64,000 nt of DNA from Anniella stebbinsi (taxonomy: Eukaryota; Chordata; Lepidosauria; Squamata; Anniellidae). The translations under genes were made by a program, and so were the position numbers. Shown one piece after another: positions 59,945-64,000 of the stretch (the first letter of the stretch is position 1; the number at the start of each line of letters is the position of its first letter). The stretch lies in NCBI GenBank assembly GCA_029215795.1, contig JARDYH010000002.1, positions 109,118,501 to 109,182,500 of the forward strand, read 5' to 3'. A model generated the notes under the pieces. That model saw nothing but the letters and a program-made list of their open reading frames with translations. It did no database searches and was not told the DNA's origin.

Positions 59945-60895
59945 TAGTGTGTCTCCTCTGAATGAATGTTTGGAGGCGGTAATGGGCTGGATGAGGAAAA
60001 ACAAACTGAAGCTGAATCCAGACAAGACGGAGGTGCTTGCTGTCAAAGGCCACAACCTGGGTTTGGAGGTGTGTCAACCAGTTCTGGAAGGGGTTACACT
60101 CCCCCTGAAAGACTGTGTTCGCAGCTTGGGGGTGCTCCTGGATCCGTCGCTCCAAATGACAGCCCAGATAGATGCGACGGCCAGGAGTGCCTACTATCAG
60201 CTTCGGCTGATACGCCAGCTGCGCCCCTTCCTAGAGTTGGAAGACCTAAAGATGGTGGTGCACTCACTGGTAACTTCGAGGCTCGACTTCTGCAATGCGC
60301 TGTACATAGGGCTACCTTTGTGCCTAGTCCGGAAACTTCAATTAGTTCAAAATATGGCAGCCAGGTTGGTCACCGGTACACCTAGGGGTGACCACATAAC
60401 ACCAATCTTAAAATCACTCCACTGGCTGCCCATTAGTTTCCGGGCGATGTATAAAGTGTTGGTTATTACCTTTAAAGCCCTACATGGTTTGGCTTCAGGT
60501 TACCTGTGGGATCGCCTTCTCCCGTATAATCCGCCCCGCACACTCAGGTCCTCTGGGAAGAATTTACTCCAGTCAGCCAGAACTAGGCTGACGAGTGTTA
60601 CCCAGAGGACCTTCTCTTCTGCCGCTCCCAGGCTGTGGAATGGCCTACCAGAGGACATTCGACAAATTAGCAGTCTTCTGGAATTTAAGAAAGCCGTGAA
60701 GACTGCTCTCTTCCGGCAGGCCTATCCAGTTTAATTTTAAGATGTTTTTAATAATGTATTTGTTTTTATCTGTTTTAATGGTTTATCTGTTTTATTGTTT
60801 TTATTTTTATATTTATTGTTGTTCCCCGCCTCAATCTAGATGGAGAGGCGGGTTAGAAATGAAATAAATAAATAAAATAATAAATAAATGGCCTC
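59945..60895 (+). mobile_element. L2/CR1-like LINE, 5'-truncated, open frame of 261 codons
   Basis: The frame 59949-60734 is uninterrupted and encodes the C-terminal part of a non-LTR reverse transcriptase: WMRKNKLKLNPDKTEVL, then [44 protein letters not shown] and [14 protein letters not shown]. The catalytic YADD block is upstream of the truncation and absent. The 3' UTR ends in the family tail with CCGCC...GGCGGGTTAGAAATGAAA followed by (AATA)n. Target duplications are not expected to be clear for this clade. Confidence 0.88.
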
Positions 60896-60899
60896 CTCT

Positions 60900-63500
60900 A
60901 ATCCCAACCCTAAACTCATGCTGGCTGGGGAATGCTCGGAGTTGTACGGCTTTTGTCTTTAGGAACATGGGCAGGATTGTGCTCTTAAGTGACAAATGGG
61001 ATAGCCTCTTTACAACGTAAAGGTTCACAAGGGGAGTGAGAACATTGGAGAATGTTCTTCTAAAACTAACCCCAAATCTCCTGCACTTCAGAATTTTTCA
61101 TGGGTCCCAAGTTGTCTTTTCTATTCATAAAGTAAAATAGGAACCTGAGAACGTGCAAGAAGACCAATAATAAACTAAGAGATGGCAAGTTCTGACCTAA
61201 GATGTTCTGACACCAGCCCCTACTAACGCTAACGCCTTAAAAATAATAATGATGCACTATTTGGACAACAATTCTTGCCTTCATCTTTTCCCTCCAACCC
61301 CATTGTGATTTCAGAAGCAGGCTGCTTCAGTTTGATGCAAGGCAGGGCCAGCCCTGGATATATGATGGAAGGCTTGAGTCCAGTGCATGCAGCATTCAAC
61401 TGACTGAGGGGCAAACAAGACGTGACTCTAAACACGTTGCTTGTAATCAGATCAATAAAATACAAATTTATAGCAGGTATTATTATTATTATTATTTTAT
61501 TATTTATTTTATTCATTTCATTTCTAACCCGCCTCTCCATCCAGATCGAGGCGGGGAACAACAATAAATATAAATATAAAAACAATAAAATAGATAAATA
61601 ATTAAAACAGATAAAAACAAATACATTATTAAAAACACCTTAAAATTGAACCGCTTCTTAAAAAAGAAGACTACTAATTTGTCGAATCTCCTCCGGCAGG
61701 TACACCCCTGCCTGTGTTTTCCTCAGAACCATATCGCACAGGGAGGGGAAGATTAATCCTTTCCTCCCACTCTGTGGTCATCGCAAAACACACACACACA
61801 CACCCTGAGAGGGCAGCCTCCATTGGACCCAATAGAGCCTAGTAGTTGTGAAGGGGGAAGGGGGATAACCCCATACGTGCTACCCTGAGTTTCTTGGAGA
61901 AGGATCACAATAAAAATTTCATCATAAATAAATACTATCTCCATTTTTAAGATCCTGGTGCAAACGATAACAGTTACTATCCTTAGGACTGAAAATATAT
62001 TAGATTCCATAGAAGGAAGGCACAGGTGTTCTCTTGCAAGTCATATATTTCTTAACCAAGAAATAAATGTTGTGAAGGAAATTAGCACCCAAAACCTAGA
62101 CCTATGCATAGCAGTTCTAGGCACAGATATGTGGCACAAGGTGCCATTTTGGGTGAGAGTGCCTGAGCAAGGTTTTCTCACTGTACGGCATATAAGAAGA
62201 CTGTCTTATTTGCTTTGTTCTGCATACTCAAACCAACTCTACAGTCAGAAAACAAAACCAAGCACCAAAATGTTTCTAACTGCTCACCTGTCCATTTGCT
62301 TAGTGGTACATATATGGCTCCATGGGTAGCTGGAATGCACATACATTATCCATTTAAAATATTTGTACCCTGCTTCTCCGTCATTCAAAGCAGCTGACAA
62401 CAACAGCATCAACAAAACCATCACAAAATTAAAATTACCAACGATTAAACCAATATTTAAAATGACAATTTAAAATCTACTGTCTAGCTATAAACAGGGG
62501 AAGTACAGGGTAGCATGCAGTCAGCCCTGCCTGTACAATGCTATCACACACAATGGATCCTGTAATAATTGAGGTTAGCAGTTCACTTCCATACAGATAG
62601 GCGCAGGGGCTAAAGTCTTGCTGACCCAGCCACGCCATTGGTCTTGGAAGCCCTGATTCCTAATCCCAGGTGAGGAGTGACTGCAATTTTTCACTAGTGT
62701 GTGAAAGGCACACTATACACCTTCACCGGGAGTTTAGTTTTTTTTCCTTTCTGTTTGTTATTTCATGTTCTGCTGTGTCTTAACCTGGAAAACTGGTTCT
62801 GGTCTGAACCCTGTCACAAACTAAGATTTATTTGAGGTTTCTCAGTCCAATAAGCATGTGTGTTTCCATTTTACTTCAGTTTTAAGTGATAATTTAAAAA
62901 ACATAATTTATTTTCAGACAGACTGAACATTCCACTGTCTAGCCACTTACTTGTACAGCAAAAACGTATAACGAAACAATTCACTGCATTCACAGATACT
63001 GGTGTTGCATTATAATTAACCATTTATGCAAAGCCAAAACATAATGATTTAGTTATTTTACTTGCTTTAAACAACAGCAACAGAACATAGATTTTTTTTA
63101 AAAAAAAAAAAAACATAGACCTAGTCATGTTCTAATTTTAATACAAGAAAATAAAAACAAAAAATATTTAGGTACAAATGTTTAAGGTAGGTGTATAACA
63201 TTCTTAAACACATTAACCCTGACTCAGAGGCTTCAGTGCCCATGCAAAGGCTCCAGTGTTCACAGAATGCTCCCAGACAGTTGTGTGCAAAGAACCTTGT
63301 GGAATTTTGGATTAGGGTGATTATGCAGCAATTAAGTGCTACTGAAATTAATGGGACCGCATCGTAATCAAACTCATTTCTCCAAAGGAAGCCTGCCTTT
63401 CTATAAAAAAAAATACCCAAAACATAATAATTAGAAATGGAGCCAAACAACCAACCCAAAATTACAACTCCAATGGTAAACACATTTATTTAGACTCTAA
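60900..63500. other. Distal TAL2 upstream flank, no gene seen
   Basis: Contains the LINE tail at 61480-61702, a (CA)n at 61788-61804 and a decayed LINE-type tail at 62355-62470. By human synteny FKTN should lie beyond the window end, but no FKTN exon was recognised here. Confidence 0.5.
61480..61702 (-). mobile_element. L2/CR1-like LINE 3' tail, short copy
   Basis: It has ATTTCTAACCCGCCTCTCCA and AGATCGAGGCGGGGAACAAC, as in the other copies, and ends in the coding part at CTCCTCCGGCAGGT. It lies about 600 bp beyond the full copy at 59945-60895, in opposite orientation. Confidence 0.75.
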
Positions 63501-63910
63501 GGGCCAAAACAGACATTACATTAAATCCGTGTCTAGCAGCTGGATCTTTCCCCCCCATTTTTACTCTAAAGTTGCTGCATGGGTCCCATTCTGTATCAGG
63601 ACCCTAGTGTAGGACTAAGGAAGCCTTTAAGAACTGGATTGGAGGCTGATGGCTAAAATTTCGGTAGGGCTGTGAATCCATTCTTGGTTTCAGTCAGAAC
63701 CAGCCAGAACTCTAAAGGAGCTATCCACAGTTCAGCACCTTGGATAGCTCCTTTAGAGTTCTGGGTGATCCTGACTGAAACCCAGAATGGATTCACATTC
63801 CCACCAGAAACAGAGCCACCAGCCTCCACCCCCACATCAATTTTAGAGTGAAAATGAAAAAGAAAATCTAGCTGCTAGATACAGATTTGAAATAATGCCT
63901 GTTTTGGCCC
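63501..63910. mobile_element. 410-bp foldback MITE at the window end
   Basis: The ends GGGCCAAAACAGACATTA and ATGCCTGTTTTGGCCC are inverted repeats. Subterminal arms also pair (CTAGCAGCTGGAT with ATCTAGCTGCTAG). A perfect-looking central hairpin has arms at 63671-63727 and 63741-63797. The flanks are TAA and TCA, a near-match to the TWA duplications of PIF/Harbinger elements. Confidence 0.7.
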
Positions 63911-64000
63911 TCAGTAAACATGTTTATCATTGGGGTAGTAATCTTGTGTTGTTTGTGCCCTATTTGGGTTGGAAGGAAAAGTCATTGTCCAAATCCACTT

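Noticed and set aside
1..64000. tRNA, rRNA, CRISPR or bacterial-type operon
   Set aside because: No cloverleaf with A/B boxes, no rRNA-like sequence and no regularly spaced direct repeats were seen; spliced vertebrate genes and LINEs show the DNA is eukaryotic.
62900..64000. 3' end of FKTN, expected next to TAL2 by human synteny
   Set aside because: No FKTN coding exon could be recognised; the stretch is noncoding and ends in a foldback MITE.

Overview
This is animal nuclear DNA, most likely from a squamate reptile (lizard). Two vertebrate protein-coding genes can be read with confidence, both on the minus strand. TMEM38B (TRIC-B, an ER cation channel) has six coding exons between 30771 and 2600. 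TAL2 (a bHLH transcription factor of the TAL/SCL family) has a single coding exon at 53780-53427. From memory of the human map, the same two genes are adjacent, in the same orientation and order, at 9q31, so this looks like a conserved vertebrate synteny block. The reptile assignment rests on the repeats: L2/CR1-like LINE tails, an L1 of the reptilian type, and many short foldback DNA transposons. It is an inference; I could not search a database.

Layout. 1-2599: downstream flank, probably including the TMEM38B 3' UTR. 2600-30771: the TMEM38B coding gene, with large introns full of repeats (L2/CR1 tails, TIR elements, dispersed repeats and one GC-rich TIR element at 13438-14983). About 30590-31140: the CpG-rich TMEM38B promoter. 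31.2-53.3 kb: the TAL2-TMEM38B intergenic interval. It holds two inverted copies of a 350-bp MITE, a LINE reverse-transcriptase fragment, an LTR-like fragment, a candidate enhancer with two TAL/GATA composite motifs (38260-38308), foldback elements, a GC-rich hairpin region (42.3-43.6 kb), a promoter-like block with a splice donor (45.1-45.4 kb) and a 5'-truncated L1 with a 15-bp target-site duplication (46634-47704). 53427-53780: TAL2, with a palindromic MITE about 130 bp upstream of its start codon. 54-64 kb: TAL2 upstream flank, with foldback elements, a TIR element ending in TA, an L2/CR1-like LINE with a 261-codon open frame, and a 410-bp foldback element at the end.

TMEM38B and TAL2 have unrelated roles (ER potassium counter-ion channel; developmental transcription factor) and do not form a functional unit. 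I see no rRNA, tRNA, CRISPR array or multi-gene novel system. The observations most worth following up are the paired TAL/GATA motifs near TAL2, the promoter-plus-donor block at 45 kb, the GC-rich TIR element with its own polyadenylation signal and TISU-like start, and several short transposon families whose copies keep identifiable 3-bp target duplications.
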